Below, one piece after another: positions 1-7,185 of a DNA stretch of 8,172 nt. The notes beneath the pieces were generated by a model that did no database searches, had not been told where the DNA came from, and was given only the letters and a program-made list of their open reading frames with translations. A program made the position numbers and the translations under genes. Every line of letters starts with the position of its first letter. Position 1 is the first letter of the stretch. Source of the stretch: Gallicola sp. (GTDB taxonomy: Bacteria; Bacillota; Clostridia; Tissierellales; Peptoniphilaceae); assembly GCA_012798975.1 (NCBI GenBank), contig JAAZME010000021.1:1-8172 (forward strand), in the 5' to 3' direction.

Positions 1-1
1 T

Positions 2-1048
2 AATATGGATCGTTTTGTGATAGCTGCGACACATACTCATTCTGGTCCCGGAGGTGTGGTAGATACAGAAGGAATATTAAAAGGGATGGAGCAGGTGTTC
101 CAGGAGCCGGACAGAGATAAAATCCGATTTATAGCAGATAGAACAATATCTGCTCTTAAGGCTGCCTTGGAGAATTTATCTGAGGGAAGGATTTTCTTTT
201 CTTTCGATCAGATCCGCGGAATCTGCGGAAATCGAAATGACAAAAGTTTAAAGGGAAGCGAGGAGACTTTTTTTGTTTATATCCATAAAAACAACGGGGA
301 GAAGGCTGCTATTATAAACTTTGCCTGCCATCCTACGATACTGAATGCTTCCAATAGAAGGATAAGTGCAGATTTTCCAGGAGCTATCGACCGTTTTCTT
401 GAACGTAAAGGTTATGGGTTTTCTATGTTCTTAAACGGGTCAAGCGGCGATATTTCTACAAGATATACAAGAAAAGACAGTTCTTATGAAGAAGTAGAGC
501 GGATGGGGAGTATCATAGGCCAAAAGGTACTGGAAAATTTTGAATCAGCAACTGAGACGGATATAGAAGAATTCTACGGACGAAAATTCAGTTTCTCTAT
601 AATGACAAAAAAACCGGAAGAGATTTCTGAAGCGAAAAATAGTATGGACTATTACAAAGAGAAATTCGAAAATGCGAAAGAAGAAGGGATTTCAGGCGGG
701 GAACTTCGTGAAATCGAGTCTCGATTTGAAGGGGCAAGAGTATCCTTTCATTATGCAGAACATCCTTTTGTCATGGAATCCTTTAATCTTTTAATAACAG
801 TATTTAAAATCGACGATCATTTTTTTGTTGTATTTCCAGGAGAATTATTTTCTGAGCTGTCGATGAAAATTGCTGATGAAAAGGTTCATTTTATTAACTA
901 TGCAAATGGATATATCGGTTATATTGCAAACCAAAATGCATACGATAAAAATTATTATGAAGCTCTATCAAGTCCTTTAGCAAGAGGGGAAGGAGAAAGG
1001 GTTATGGAAAAACTGGAAGATATTATAAAGAACTGGAGGAAATCATAA
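2..1048 (+). CDS. Neutral/alkaline ceramidase-family hydrolase, 5' truncated by window edge
   Basis: The frame is open from base 2, and the first ATG (5-7) lies just before a core motif, so the true start is outside the window. Numbering from that ATG, T9-H-T-H-S-G-P-G matches the zinc-site THTHSGP motif of neutral ceramidases. Next come FACHP with H109, the LNGSSGDIS segment (143-151, the equivalent of the catalytic-serine GDxS region), FPGE (277-280) and NGYIGYI (301-307), which match the remaining zinc-ligand Glu and Tyr regions. The family hydrolyses N-acyl amide bonds of ceramide. The chain ends soon after the GYI region, so the C-terminal Ig-like domain of classical secreted ceramidases is absent. 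Many Firmicute members are short, uncharacterised homologues. The stop overlaps the next start (TAATG), indicating co-translation with an SIS protein. A cytoplasmic sugar-related amidase or other hydrolase is therefore as likely as a ceramidase. Family call is good; substrate is unknown. Confidence 0.8.
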   Translation, partial: NMDRFVIAATHTHSGPGGVVDTEGILKGMEQVFQEPDRDKIRFIADRTISALKAALENLSEGRIFFSFDQIRGICGNRNDKSLKGSEETFFVYIHKNNGEKAAIINFACHPTILNASNRRISADFPGAIDRFLERKGYGFSMFLNGSSGDISTRYTRKDSSYEEVERMGSIIGQKVLENFESATETDIEEFYGRKFSFSIMTKKPEEISEAKNSMDYYKEKFENAKEEGISGGELREIESRFEGARVSFHYAEHPFVMESFNLLITVFKIDDHFFVVFPGELFSELSMKIADEKVHFINYANGYIGYIANQNAYDKNYYEALSSPLARGEGERVMEKLEDIIKNWRKS

Positions 1049-1773
1049 TGTCAATATCAGGGGATTATTTTGATTATTGTATCGAAGCCTTAAAGAAAAT
1101 AGCAGAAAGCCAATTGGAAAATATAGAAAAGGCATCAGAAGCGGTGACGAAAAGCTGTCTTAAAGGCGGAAGGTTTTTTGTTTTCGGCTCAGGACATTCT
1201 CACATGATAGCGGAAGAGGCTTATTTGAGAGCAGGAGGTCTTGCCTATGTAAAAGCAATCCTTCCGCCAGAGCTGATGCTTCATCAGATGCCGAAAAAAA
1301 GTTCACAGATGGAAAGACTGGAAGGCTATGGGAAGGTTCTTTTGGATCTGTATGAAGTCGCCGACAAGGACATATTGATGATTGTATCGAATTCCGGCAG
1401 AAATCCTGTTCCAGTTGAAATGGCAATATCTGCGAAAGAAAAGGGGGTTGTAGTTATTGCACTAACCTCTCTGGATCATTCGAATCATACAGCATCCAGA
1501 CAGAAAAGCGGAAAGAAGCTGTATGAAATAGCGGATATTGTTATCGACAACGGTTCGCCTAAAGGGGATGCAGGATTTCGGATTGAAGGGCTGGAGTCAC
1601 CCGTAGGAGCCTACAGCAGCGTTACGGGTATGATGATTATACAAGGGCTTATAGCGGAGGTAATTGATAAACTTGTGAAGGCAGGTCATCAGCCCCCTGT
1701 TTTTAAAAGTTCCAATGTAGACGGATCCGACGAATATAATGAAATGCTTTTCGATACATACTATGGGGGTTAA
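1048..1773 (+). CDS. SIS-domain phosphosugar-binding protein (UPF0309-like)
   Basis: A 241-residue protein with one sugar isomerase (SIS) domain. Residues 1-40 are helical, followed by the first strand and phosphate-binding turn FGSGHSH (46-52) and the second SIS signature VSNSGRN (113-119), which typically contacts the sugar phosphate. An ALTS strand lies near 138, and a conserved EGLESPVGAYSSVTG segment follows towards the C terminus. This layout and length match the UPF0309/COG4821 group, predicted cytosolic phosphosugar binders or isomerases of unknown substrate, and not GlmS or MurQ. The ATG is supported by GGAGG at 1035-1039 with an 8-base spacer, and it shares one base with the upstream stop, so the two genes are coupled. 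The upstream ceramidase-like hydrolase may release an amino-sugar or sugar product handled here; that is inference. An intrinsic terminator 85 bases downstream ends the transcript. Confidence 0.85.
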   Translation: MSISGDYFDYCIEALKKIAESQLENIEKASEAVTKSCLKGGRFFVFGSGHSHMIAEEAYLRAGGLAYVKAILPPELMLHQMPKKSSQMERLEGYGKVLLDLYEVADKDILMIVSNSGRNPVPVEMAISAKEKGVVVIALTSLDHSNHTASRQKSGKKLYEIADIVIDNGSPKGDAGFRIEGLESPVGAYSSVTGMMIIQGLIAEVIDKLVKAGHQPPVFKSSNVDGSDEYNEMLFDTYYGG

Positions 1774-1857
1774 AAAAGAGGGATAAAGAGTGGAAGAGTG
1801 GAGATGAGATGCTTTTCGGATAATAAAGAATAAATCTTAAAAAAGTATGTTAGAGAG

Positions 1858-1889
1858 AGGAAAGTTGGAGAGAGTACTTTCCTTTTTTT
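1858..1889 (+). terminator. Intrinsic terminator after the SIS gene
   Basis: Perfect 8-bp stem AGGAAAGT (1858-1865) / ACTTTCCT (1876-1883) with a 10-base loop, running directly into seven T residues (1883-1889). It closes the ceramidase-like/SIS operon and separates it from the ilv operon. Confidence 0.85.
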
Positions 1890-2023
1890 AATGAAGGGTT
1901 TTTCGCATTTTTTAGGAAAAGATAACTTTAATGTAAAGGATTTTTAGAGGATATTGGTTTTTCATGAATTATTTAAGGAGAGGTTTTGGAATTAAATACA
2001 AATACTTAAAGAAATTTTGAATA

Positions 2024-2070
2024 ATAATACGTAAAATGGTTTGGATTCCATTTTAAGCAGGACGTATTAT
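2024..2070. repeat. Nested inverted repeat upstream of the ilv promoter
   Basis: The outer arms ATAATACGT (2024-2032) and ACGTATTAT (2062-2070) are perfect 9-base complements. Immediately inside are AAAATGG (2033-2039) and CCATTTT (2048-2054), perfect 7-base complements around an 8-base loop. The 5' arms are contiguous, while the 3' arms are separated by 7 bases (2055-2061, AAGCAGG). There is no T-run after it, so it is not an ordinary terminator. It could be an operator, a cruciform, or an RNA structure over the small ORF that starts at 2069. No function can be assigned. Confidence 0.6.
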
Positions 2071-2146
2071 GATAGATAAAAGAATGGTTATAATAAGCTT
2101 TTACGGTGGTTGTATCTTGCTGGTTTTAAAATGGTTGTTCAAATAA
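2069..2146 (+). CDS. Possible 25-residue hydrophobic peptide
   Basis: An ATG-to-TAA reading frame of 25 codons, below the usual gene-calling limit. The peptide begins with MIDKR, continues with a hydrophobic stretch (about residues 7-24, rich in V, I, L, F, G and W) and ends with Lys, which would suit a single membrane-spanning peptide. An AGGA at 2059-2062 lies 6 bases before the ATG. The AGGA falls mostly in the unpaired 7-base bulge of the inverted repeat at 2024-2070, and the first two bases of the ATG lie in its 3' outer arm. A weak TTGGAT-N18-TATTAT promoter-like pair (2041-2070) overlaps the start and so could not serve it. AT-rich noncoding DNA often encodes short hydrophobic frames by chance, so this is only a candidate. 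Confidence 0.2.
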   Translation: MIDKRMVIISFYGGCILLVLKWLFK

Positions 2147-2175
2147 AAATACAAATAAATTTCGTAAAAAAACAG

Positions 2176-2204
2176 TTGACTTCATTTAAGCAAAGTGATA
2201 TTAT
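2176..2204 (+). promoter_or_regulatory. Promoter of the ilv operon (extended -10, sigma-A type)
   Basis: The -35 box TTGACT (2176-2181), a 17-base spacer and the -10 box TATTAT (2199-2204), preceded by TG at 2196-2197 to give the extended TGnTATTAT form. Transcription should start near 2211, immediately before the T-box leader. An A-rich stretch directly upstream (2164-2172) could act as an UP element. Confidence 0.85.
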
Positions 2205-2210
2205 TGTACC

Positions 2211-2478
2211 GAATAAGAAATAAAAGAAATATGCGATAATAGAGATTGATCTTTATGGATGTAATAGAGAGCTGATGGGTGGTGGAAATCAGCACGGAGA
2301 TAAAGGATCTGATCACTCTATAATAGCCTTTCTGAAATTAGTAAGAAAGGACGGTTGTCTCCGTTATAAGGGCAAAAGTTTAAAAGCTTTATAAGTGGTG
2401 TATAACACAATTTAGGGTGGTAACGCGGAGATCTTTCGTCCCTGTACCGTAAGGTATTTGGGTGAAAGCTTTTTTTTT
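2211..2478 (+). promoter_or_regulatory. T-box riboswitch leader, probable isoleucine specifier
   Basis: Stem I base: ATAATAGAG (2236-2244) pairs 8 of 9 with CTCTATAAT (2316-2324). Above it GATCTTTAT (2248-2256) pairs with ATAAAGGATC (2300-2309, one bulged G), leaving TGATCA (2310-2315) as the specifier-loop strand. The best codon is ATC at 2312-2314, followed by A. The apical part has the AGAGAG element (2266-2271), stem CTGAT/ATCAG (2272-2276/2288-2292) and the GGGTGGTG-type loop. Stem III is CCTTTCT/AGAAAGG (2327-2333/2344-2350). The conserved T-box sequence lies at 2411-2429, with TGGT (2418-2421) ready to pair with the tRNA acceptor end; T opposite an A discriminator suits tRNA-Ile. Uncharged tRNA should stabilise the antiterminator AGGG/CCCT (2414-2417/2440-2443) plus ACG/CGT (2423-2425/2437-2439), which uses bases of the terminator stem. 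The whole ilv operon should thus be induced by isoleucine starvation. T-box class is near certain; the specifier is inferred. Confidence 0.95.
2433..2478 (+). terminator. T-box regulated intrinsic terminator
   Basis: Stem CTTTCGTCC (2433-2441) / GGGTGAAAG (2460-2468) is 9 bp including two G-T wobbles. It is capped by an inner TACC/GGTA hairpin (2445-2448/2453-2456) and followed by nine T residues (2470-2478). It shares 2437-2441 with the antiterminator, so the two folds are mutually exclusive. Confidence 0.9.
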
Positions 2479-2500
2479 ATAATTTTTAAGGAGGATAATG

Positions 2501-2704
2501 ATGGAAAAACGTATTAAGGCAGATTTAATGGATGGCTTAAATTCTTGTATGAGAGTTTTAGTTACCTTAAGAGGAAGAAATATTAAACCTTCCTGTATTC
2601 AAATGGATAAGAATGAGCTCGTTCTATGTATTGAAGAAAACAACATTGAAGATGCATTCCTGAATTTATCCAAATTACAAGATGTAGAAGTATCGTATAA
2701 ATAA
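2501..2704 (+). CDS. Short ACT-type acetolactate synthase regulatory subunit (IlvM-like)
   Basis: A 67-residue protein, first gene of the ilv operon. The segment MRVLVTLRGRNI followed by a strand ending in Met, ELVLCIEENN, a helix with LNLSKL and a final DVEVSYK strand gives the alternating strand/helix pattern of an ACT domain. It resembles the small IlvM-class regulatory subunit of acetohydroxyacid synthase and lacks the C-terminal domain of the roughly 160-residue IlvN/IlvH class. It would be expected to bind the catalytic subunit encoded by ilvB at the end of the operon and tune its activity. Two ATGs are adjacent (2498 and 2501). AAGGAGG at 2488-2494 is 3 bases from the first and 6 from the second, so the second is preferred. 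It lies just 22 bases after the T-box terminator. Role rests on fold pattern and context, not on a strong motif; whether it binds Val, Ile or Leu cannot be told. Confidence 0.75.
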   Translation: MEKRIKADLMDGLNSCMRVLVTLRGRNIKPSCIQMDKNELVLCIEENNIEDAFLNLSKLQDVEVSYK

Positions 2705-2735
2705 GAAGTGTTAATTTTGAAAGGAGATCATAATA

Positions 2736-3728
2736 ATGGCAAAAATGTACTATGAAGAGGACGCGGATTTAGGATTTTTTGAAGGTAAAAAGGTAGCAAT
2801 ACTAGGTTTTGGAAGTCAAGGTCATGCTCACGCATTAAACCTTAAAGACAGCGGGGTAGACGTAATGGTAGGTCTTCGCAAAGGTTCAAAATCTGTAGAA
2901 AAAGCAGAAGAGCAAGGTCTTACAGTTAAATCTGTAGCAGACTGTGTAAAAGAAGCAGATGCTTTAATGATCCTTTTACCAGATGAAACTCAAAAGAAAG
3001 TTTATGACGAAGAAATCGCTCCTAATTTAAGAGAAGGACAAGCTTTAGGTTTCGCTCATGGTTTCAATATCCGTTTCGGACAAATCAAACCTCCGGCAGA
3101 TGTAGATGTATTCATGGTTGCGCCTAAAGGACCTGGACACTTAGTAAGAAGAGTATTCCAAGAAGGTCAAGGAGTTCCTAATCTTATTGCAATAGAACAA
3201 GATTATACAGGTAAAGCAAAAGAGCTTGCTTTAGCTTATGCAAAAGGGATCGGCGGAACAAGAGCAGGTGTTATCGAAACAACATTCACTGAAGAAACAG
3301 AAACAGATCTTTTCGGCGAGCAGGCAGTACTTTGCGGCGGATTAACAGGACTTATCAAATCAGGATTCAACACTTTAGTAGCAGCTGGCTACCAACCTGA
3401 AATTGCTTATTTCGAATGTCTTCATGAAATGAAATTAATCATCGACCTAGTATACGAAGGCGGATTTGAAAAAATGAGACATTCTATCTCCGATACAGCA
3501 GAGTTCGGCGATTATGTTACAAGCGAAAGAATCGCTGATGATCATATGAAAGCTGAAATGAAACAAGTATTAACAGAAATCCAAGACGGTACTTTTGCTG
3601 ATAAATGGATTAAAGACAATGCTGAAGATCGTCCGATCTACAACGGCAGAAAAGAAGAAGAAAACAATGAAGAAATCGTTGAAGTAGGTAAAAAACTTCG
3701 TTCAATGATGAAATTCTTAGAAAACTAA
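2736..3728 (+). CDS. ilvC: Ketol-acid reductoisomerase (class I)
   Basis: A complete 330-residue class I enzyme that isomerises and reduces acetolactate or acetohydroxybutyrate to the 2,3-dihydroxyacids of the valine and isoleucine pathways, in the cytosol. The N-terminal Rossmann domain has GFGSQG (24-29), and R48, S51 and S53 in the loop after the second strand, a pattern typical of NADPH-preferring enzymes. H108 lies in the conserved FAHGFNI segment. The knotted C-terminal domain has the two-metal ligands D191 and E195 (TETDLFGEQ), E227 and E231 (FECLHE) and the substrate-contacting S252 ([10 protein letters not shown]). AAGGAG at 2721-2726 precedes the ATG by 9 bases. It follows the regulatory subunit by 31 bases and precedes ilvD by 20, so it is co-transcribed. 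Its codon choice is strongly A/T-ended and uniform, as in a highly expressed gene. Nothing is missing. Confidence 0.98.
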   Translation: MAKMYYEEDADLGFFEGKKVAILGFGSQGHAHALNLKDSGVDVMVGLRKGSKSVEKAEEQGLTVKSVADCVKEADALMILLPDETQKKVYDEEIAPNLREGQALGFAHGFNIRFGQIKPPADVDVFMVAPKGPGHLVRRVFQEGQGVPNLIAIEQDYTGKAKELALAYAKGIGGTRAGVIETTFTEETETDLFGEQAVLCGGLTGLIKSGFNTLVAAGYQPEIAYFECLHEMKLIIDLVYEGGFEKMRHSISDTAEFGDYVTSERIADDHMKAEMKQVLTEIQDGTFADKWIKDNAEDRPIYNGRKEEENNEEIVEVGKKLRSMMKFLEN

Positions 3729-3748
3729 AAAAACTTTAAGGTGATTTC

Positions 3749-5434
3749 ATGTTAAGTGATAATATAAAAAAAGGTGTAGAAAGAGCCCCTCACAGATCAT
3801 TGTTGAGGGCTCTTGGTCTAGATGACGAAGATTTTAAGAAACCCTTTATCGGGGTTTGCAATATGTACAACGACATAGTACCGGGACATAAGCATTTAAG
3901 GGAAATCACAGAAGAAGTAAAAAAAGGAATTCTGCAAGCTGGCGGTGTTCCTTTTGAATTCCCTTCTATAGCTGTATGCGACGGTATTGCAATGAACCAC
4001 TCTGGAATGGATTATTCTCTTCCATCAAGAGAACTTATTGTAGATACTATCGAGGTTATGGTTAAAGCGCACAAATTCGACGGTCTTGTTATAGTGCCCA
4101 ACTGCGACAAAACAGTTCCGGCTGCATTAATGGCAGCAGCTTCTTTGAATGTTCCTACAGTGATTGCCAGCGGCGGTCCTATGCTGAAAGGAAAAACCCC
4201 TCATAAAGTGGGCAGAAAAGAAGAGGATTTAAAGAGCCTTGATTTGATTACAAACTTCGAAGGTATCGGCGCATACGCTATGGGGGAAATGGACGAATCA
4301 GAACTTTACGAAATTGAATGCAATTCTTGCCCAACCTGCGGATCCTGTTCCGGTATGTTCACTGCGAATTCTATGAACTGTATCGTAGAAGCAATGGGTA
4401 TGGGAATGGAATACAATGGAACAGCTCCAGCTGTTTATTCCTCTAGACGTGTTCTTGCAAGACAAGCTGGACGCCAAGTCATGAAGCTTGTAGAAGCAGA
4501 TGTAAGACCAAGAGATATTATGGTTAAGGAAGCTTTTTAAAACTGCTTGGCAATCGACATGGCTTTAGGATGCTCTTCGAATACAGTTCTTCATTTAATG
4601 GCGATAGCCAATGCAGCGGATGTAGAATTGAATTTAAATATCATCGACGAAGTAAGCAAAAGAACGCCAAATCTTTGCAAACTTTCTCCTTTTGGAACAG
4701 ATTATATCGAAGATCTTTATGAAAGCGGCGGAATTTACGGCGTAATGGATGAGCTTTCTAAAAAAGGCCTTATCAATTTAGACTGTCAGACAGTTTATTT
4801 AAAACCTATCGGCGAGCTGATTAAAGGAAAATACGGCGGCGGTGTAATTCGTCCGATCGATAATCCTTATTCTCCTGTTGGAGGAATCAAGGTTCTATTT
4901 GGAAATCTTGCACCAAAAGGTGCTGTTGTAAAAGCAGCAGGTGTTCTTCCTGAAATGATGACAGCTACATTAAAAGCGAGAGTCTTCAACAGCGAAGAAG
5001 AAGCTTACGAGAGTATTCTTGGCGGAAAAATCAATCCGGGAGATGCGATTATCATCCGTTATGCAGGTCCTAAAGGCGGTCCTGGTATGAGAGAGATGCT
5101 GAGCCCGACTTCTGCACTCAATGGAATGAAGCTCGATACTTCTGTAGCGCTTATTACAGACGGCCGTTTTTCAGGAGGCTCTAGAGGAGCTGCCATCGGC
5201 CATGTAGCTCCAGAAGCGGCTTTAGGCGGACCTATCGCTGCAGTAGAAGACGGCGATATTATTGAAGTAGATATTCCAAATGGAAAACTTAATGTAAAAC
5301 TTTCCGATGAAGAAATAGAAGAAAGAATGAAAACAGTCGTTCCTGTAAAACGCGAGCTTGAGGGATATCTATCAAGATATGTACAGCATGTTGCCACAGC
5401 GGATAAGGGAGCTTGTTATAGAAAAGAATCATAA
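3749..5434 (+). pseudogene. ilvD: Dihydroxyacid dehydratase interrupted by one in-frame TAA stop
   Basis: The family enzyme dehydrates 2,3-dihydroxyacids to the 2-keto acid precursors of Val, Leu and Ile. Reading straight through gives 561 codons, normal length, with TAA at codon 264 (4538-4540). Before it are APHRSLLRA, PGH (45-47), NCDK (C119) and CGSCSGMFTAN (C200). After it are [45 protein letters not shown] (440-449) and [11 protein letters not shown] with the likely catalytic S475. G46 in place of the extra Cys found in [2Fe-2S] enzymes points to an oxygen-sensitive [4Fe-4S] type. Frame is unchanged across the stop, and relatives usually have Glu or Lys there, so AAA or GAA to TAA is the simplest origin. 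A 263-residue N-terminal fragment would be made; a TTG at 4547 could reinitiate a 295-residue second piece. Upstream AAGGTG (3738-3743) serves the ATG. It may be a real recent mutation or a sequencing error. Confidence 0.85.
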
Positions 5435-5452
5435 ATAATAAGGGGGGAGTCG

Positions 5453-7099
5453 ATGAACGGAGCAGATTATGTTTTAAAATGTTTGCGAGCGGAAGGAATC
5501 GATACAGTTTTTGGATATCCAGGCGGTGCAGTAATTCCTCTTTTTGATGCTTTATATCGAGATGGCGGTTTTGACGTATACAGACCCAGCCATGAGCAGG
5601 GAGGAACCCATGCAGCAGACGGTTTTGCCAGAGCTTCAGGCGGTGTCGGTGTAATGATCGCCACATCGGGTCCCGGCGCTACAAATACAGTGACAGGAAT
5701 TGCTACGGCTTATTCCGACTCCGTACCGTTAGTAGTGATCTCTGGACAGGTAGGAAGTTCGCTTCTTGGAAAGAACTCTTTCCAAGAAGTGGACATTGTA
5801 TCGATTACAATGCCTATTACAAAGTACAATGTTTTAGTAACAGATACTAAGGATATCGGTCCGGCAATAAGGCGTGCGTTTTTTATTGCCCGCTCAGGAA
5901 GACCGGGACCGGTGCTTGTAGATATTACAAAGGACACCTTTGAGGCTGAAATGGAAGATCTTCCTTACGCTGTTCAGCCGATTGAGATCGATACTCGATA
6001 TCTTGATTGTATGGATGAGATCAAAGAAGCCTGTGATCTAATTCGAAATGCTGAAAAACCTGTAATTTATGCAGGCGGAGGAGTGCTTAAAAGCGGATCT
6101 TTTGAAGAACTTAGAAAATTTGCTAAATTATTAAATATTCCAGTTACAAACTCTATTATGGGGTTGGGAGCTTTCGACAGAACAGATCCTTTATCCTATG
6201 GAATTGTTGGAATGCATGGACAAAGAGAAACGAATCTTATGGTTTACCGCTCCGATGTAGTGATCGGAATTGGTGTTCGTTTTTCAGATCGTGCAATCGG
6301 AAATCGAACAGGCTTCAGCGAAAAAGCGAAGATTATCCATATAGATATCGACGAGACGGAATTTAATAAAAATATCGATGTAGATGTTCGAATATTGGGA
6401 GATTTCAAAAAAATTCTTCAAATTATGACCGAGGAATTAACAGACGTTCATTTCAATAGGGATATTAAGGAAATAGAAGAAAAACAGTCTGAAAAAGATT
6501 TTCTTCCACGCCGATATATTGAAACTTTCCAAGAAAAATTGCCAGAAGACACGAATGTTGCTACCGATGTAGGCCAGCATCAAATGTGGACGATGATGTA
6601 TTGGAAGGCGAAGAAGCCTTACTCTGTAATCACCTCTGGAGGACAAGGCACGATGGGGTTTGGTGTAGGAGCTGCAATGGGTGCGAAAATTGCCCGTCCT
6701 GATGAGGAAATGCTTTTGATTACTGGCGACGGTTCTTTTAGAATGAATCATCATGAAGTCCTGGCTGCAGCATCCCACAAAGTTCCAATGACCATCGCAG
6801 TATTTAATAACCACACCTTAGGAATGGTGCGCCAGTGGCAGGGATTATTCCAAGAGAAAAGGTACTCTCATACTGATATTTACGATGCTTTGGATTTGGA
6901 AGCTTTATCGAAAGCCTATGGTGTAAATTATGCTGGCAAAGTACACAGTCCTGAAGAATTGGAAGAAGTTTTAGAAGAGATCGATTTAGATGAGATTAAT
7001 ATTATCGAATGTATGATCGATCATGATGATGGGGCCTATCCAATGGTAGCTGCAGGAAAAAGTATAAATAATATTATCGATAGAGACCAAATGTATTAA
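5453..7099 (+). CDS. ilvB: Acetolactate (acetohydroxyacid) synthase, catalytic subunit
   Basis: A complete 548-residue thiamine-diphosphate enzyme that condenses two pyruvates, or pyruvate with 2-oxobutyrate, in the first shared step of Val/Leu and Ile synthesis. The N-terminal pyrimidine-binding domain has GYPGGAVIPLFDAL and the catalytic glutamate E48 in SHEQGGTHAADG, then SGPGATN. The central domain (about 190-330) has GVRFSDRAIGNRTG, as expected for the FAD-binding part of this family. The C-terminal domain has the diphosphate/Mg motif GDGSF (425-429) ending in NN (452-453), followed by LGMVRQWQ with W462, the tryptophan typical of biosynthetic AHAS. The start lies 18 bases after ilvD; the ribosome site is a G-run (AAGGGGGGAG, 5440-5449) that tolerates a wobble pair. 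No IlvN/IlvH gene follows, so the small ACT protein at 2501 is the likely partner. No convincing terminator follows the stop. Confidence 0.96.
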   Translation: MNGADYVLKCLRAEGIDTVFGYPGGAVIPLFDALYRDGGFDVYRPSHEQGGTHAADGFARASGGVGVMIATSGPGATNTVTGIATAYSDSVPLVVISGQVGSSLLGKNSFQEVDIVSITMPITKYNVLVTDTKDIGPAIRRAFFIARSGRPGPVLVDITKDTFEAEMEDLPYAVQPIEIDTRYLDCMDEIKEACDLIRNAEKPVIYAGGGVLKSGSFEELRKFAKLLNIPVTNSIMGLGAFDRTDPLSYGIVGMHGQRETNLMVYRSDVVIGIGVRFSDRAIGNRTGFSEKAKIIHIDIDETEFNKNIDVDVRILGDFKKILQIMTEELTDVHFNRDIKEIEEKQSEKDFLPRRYIETFQEKLPEDTNVATDVGQHQMWTMMYWKAKKPYSVITSGGQGTMGFGVGAAMGAKIARPDEEMLLITGDGSFRMNHHEVLAAASHKVPMTIAVFNNHTLGMVRQWQGLFQEKRYSHTDIYDALDLEALSKAYGVNYAGKVHSPEELEEVLEEIDLDEINIIECMIDHDDGAYPMVAAGKSINNIIDRDQMY

Positions 7100-7185
7100 A
7101 AGGGTTTCTAGGCGGAATCGGGGTATATATAGATTATAGGAAGAGTAATGAAGAAGTGGAAACTAAAAATTAGACCGATCAAAGT

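Larger units (their letters stand above)
1774..2175. other. Intergenic region between SIS gene and ilv promoter
   Basis: About 400 bases without a conventional gene. It holds a purine-rich tail after the SIS gene (1774-1857), the terminator at 1858-1889, an AT-rich stretch (1890-2020) in which I see nothing recognisable, a nested inverted repeat (2024-2070), and a possible 25-codon ORF (2069-2146). The ilv promoter begins at 2176. A 10-base copy of the 3' end of the SIS gene (ATGCTTTTCG at 1744-1753) recurs at 1809-1818. Confidence 0.7.

Noticed and set aside
1160..1426. Minus-strand open frame of 88 codons inside the SIS gene
   Set aside because: Entirely antisense to a conserved SIS domain and without family features or a supported start.
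2089..2094. TATAAT hexamer upstream of the ilv promoter
   Set aside because: No acceptable -35 box at 16-18 bases; the TTGACT-N17-TATTAT at 2176-2204 fits the T-box start far better.
4538..4540. TAA as a recoded sense codon
   Set aside because: Other genes in the window end in TAA normally, TAA is not the codon used for selenocysteine or pyrrolysine, and no recoding element is evident.
4531..4546. T-run/A-run at the ilvD stop as a programmed frameshift or slippage site
   Set aside because: The coding frame is the same before and after the TAA, so a -1 or +1 shift would not restore the protein. Removing three Ts still leaves a TAA; only loss of three As would open the frame, and nothing supports that event.
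5059..5937. Minus-strand open frames overlapping ilvD and ilvB
   Set aside because: They lie opposite genes with unmistakable conserved motifs, lack ribosome sites and show no recognisable protein features; they are shadows.
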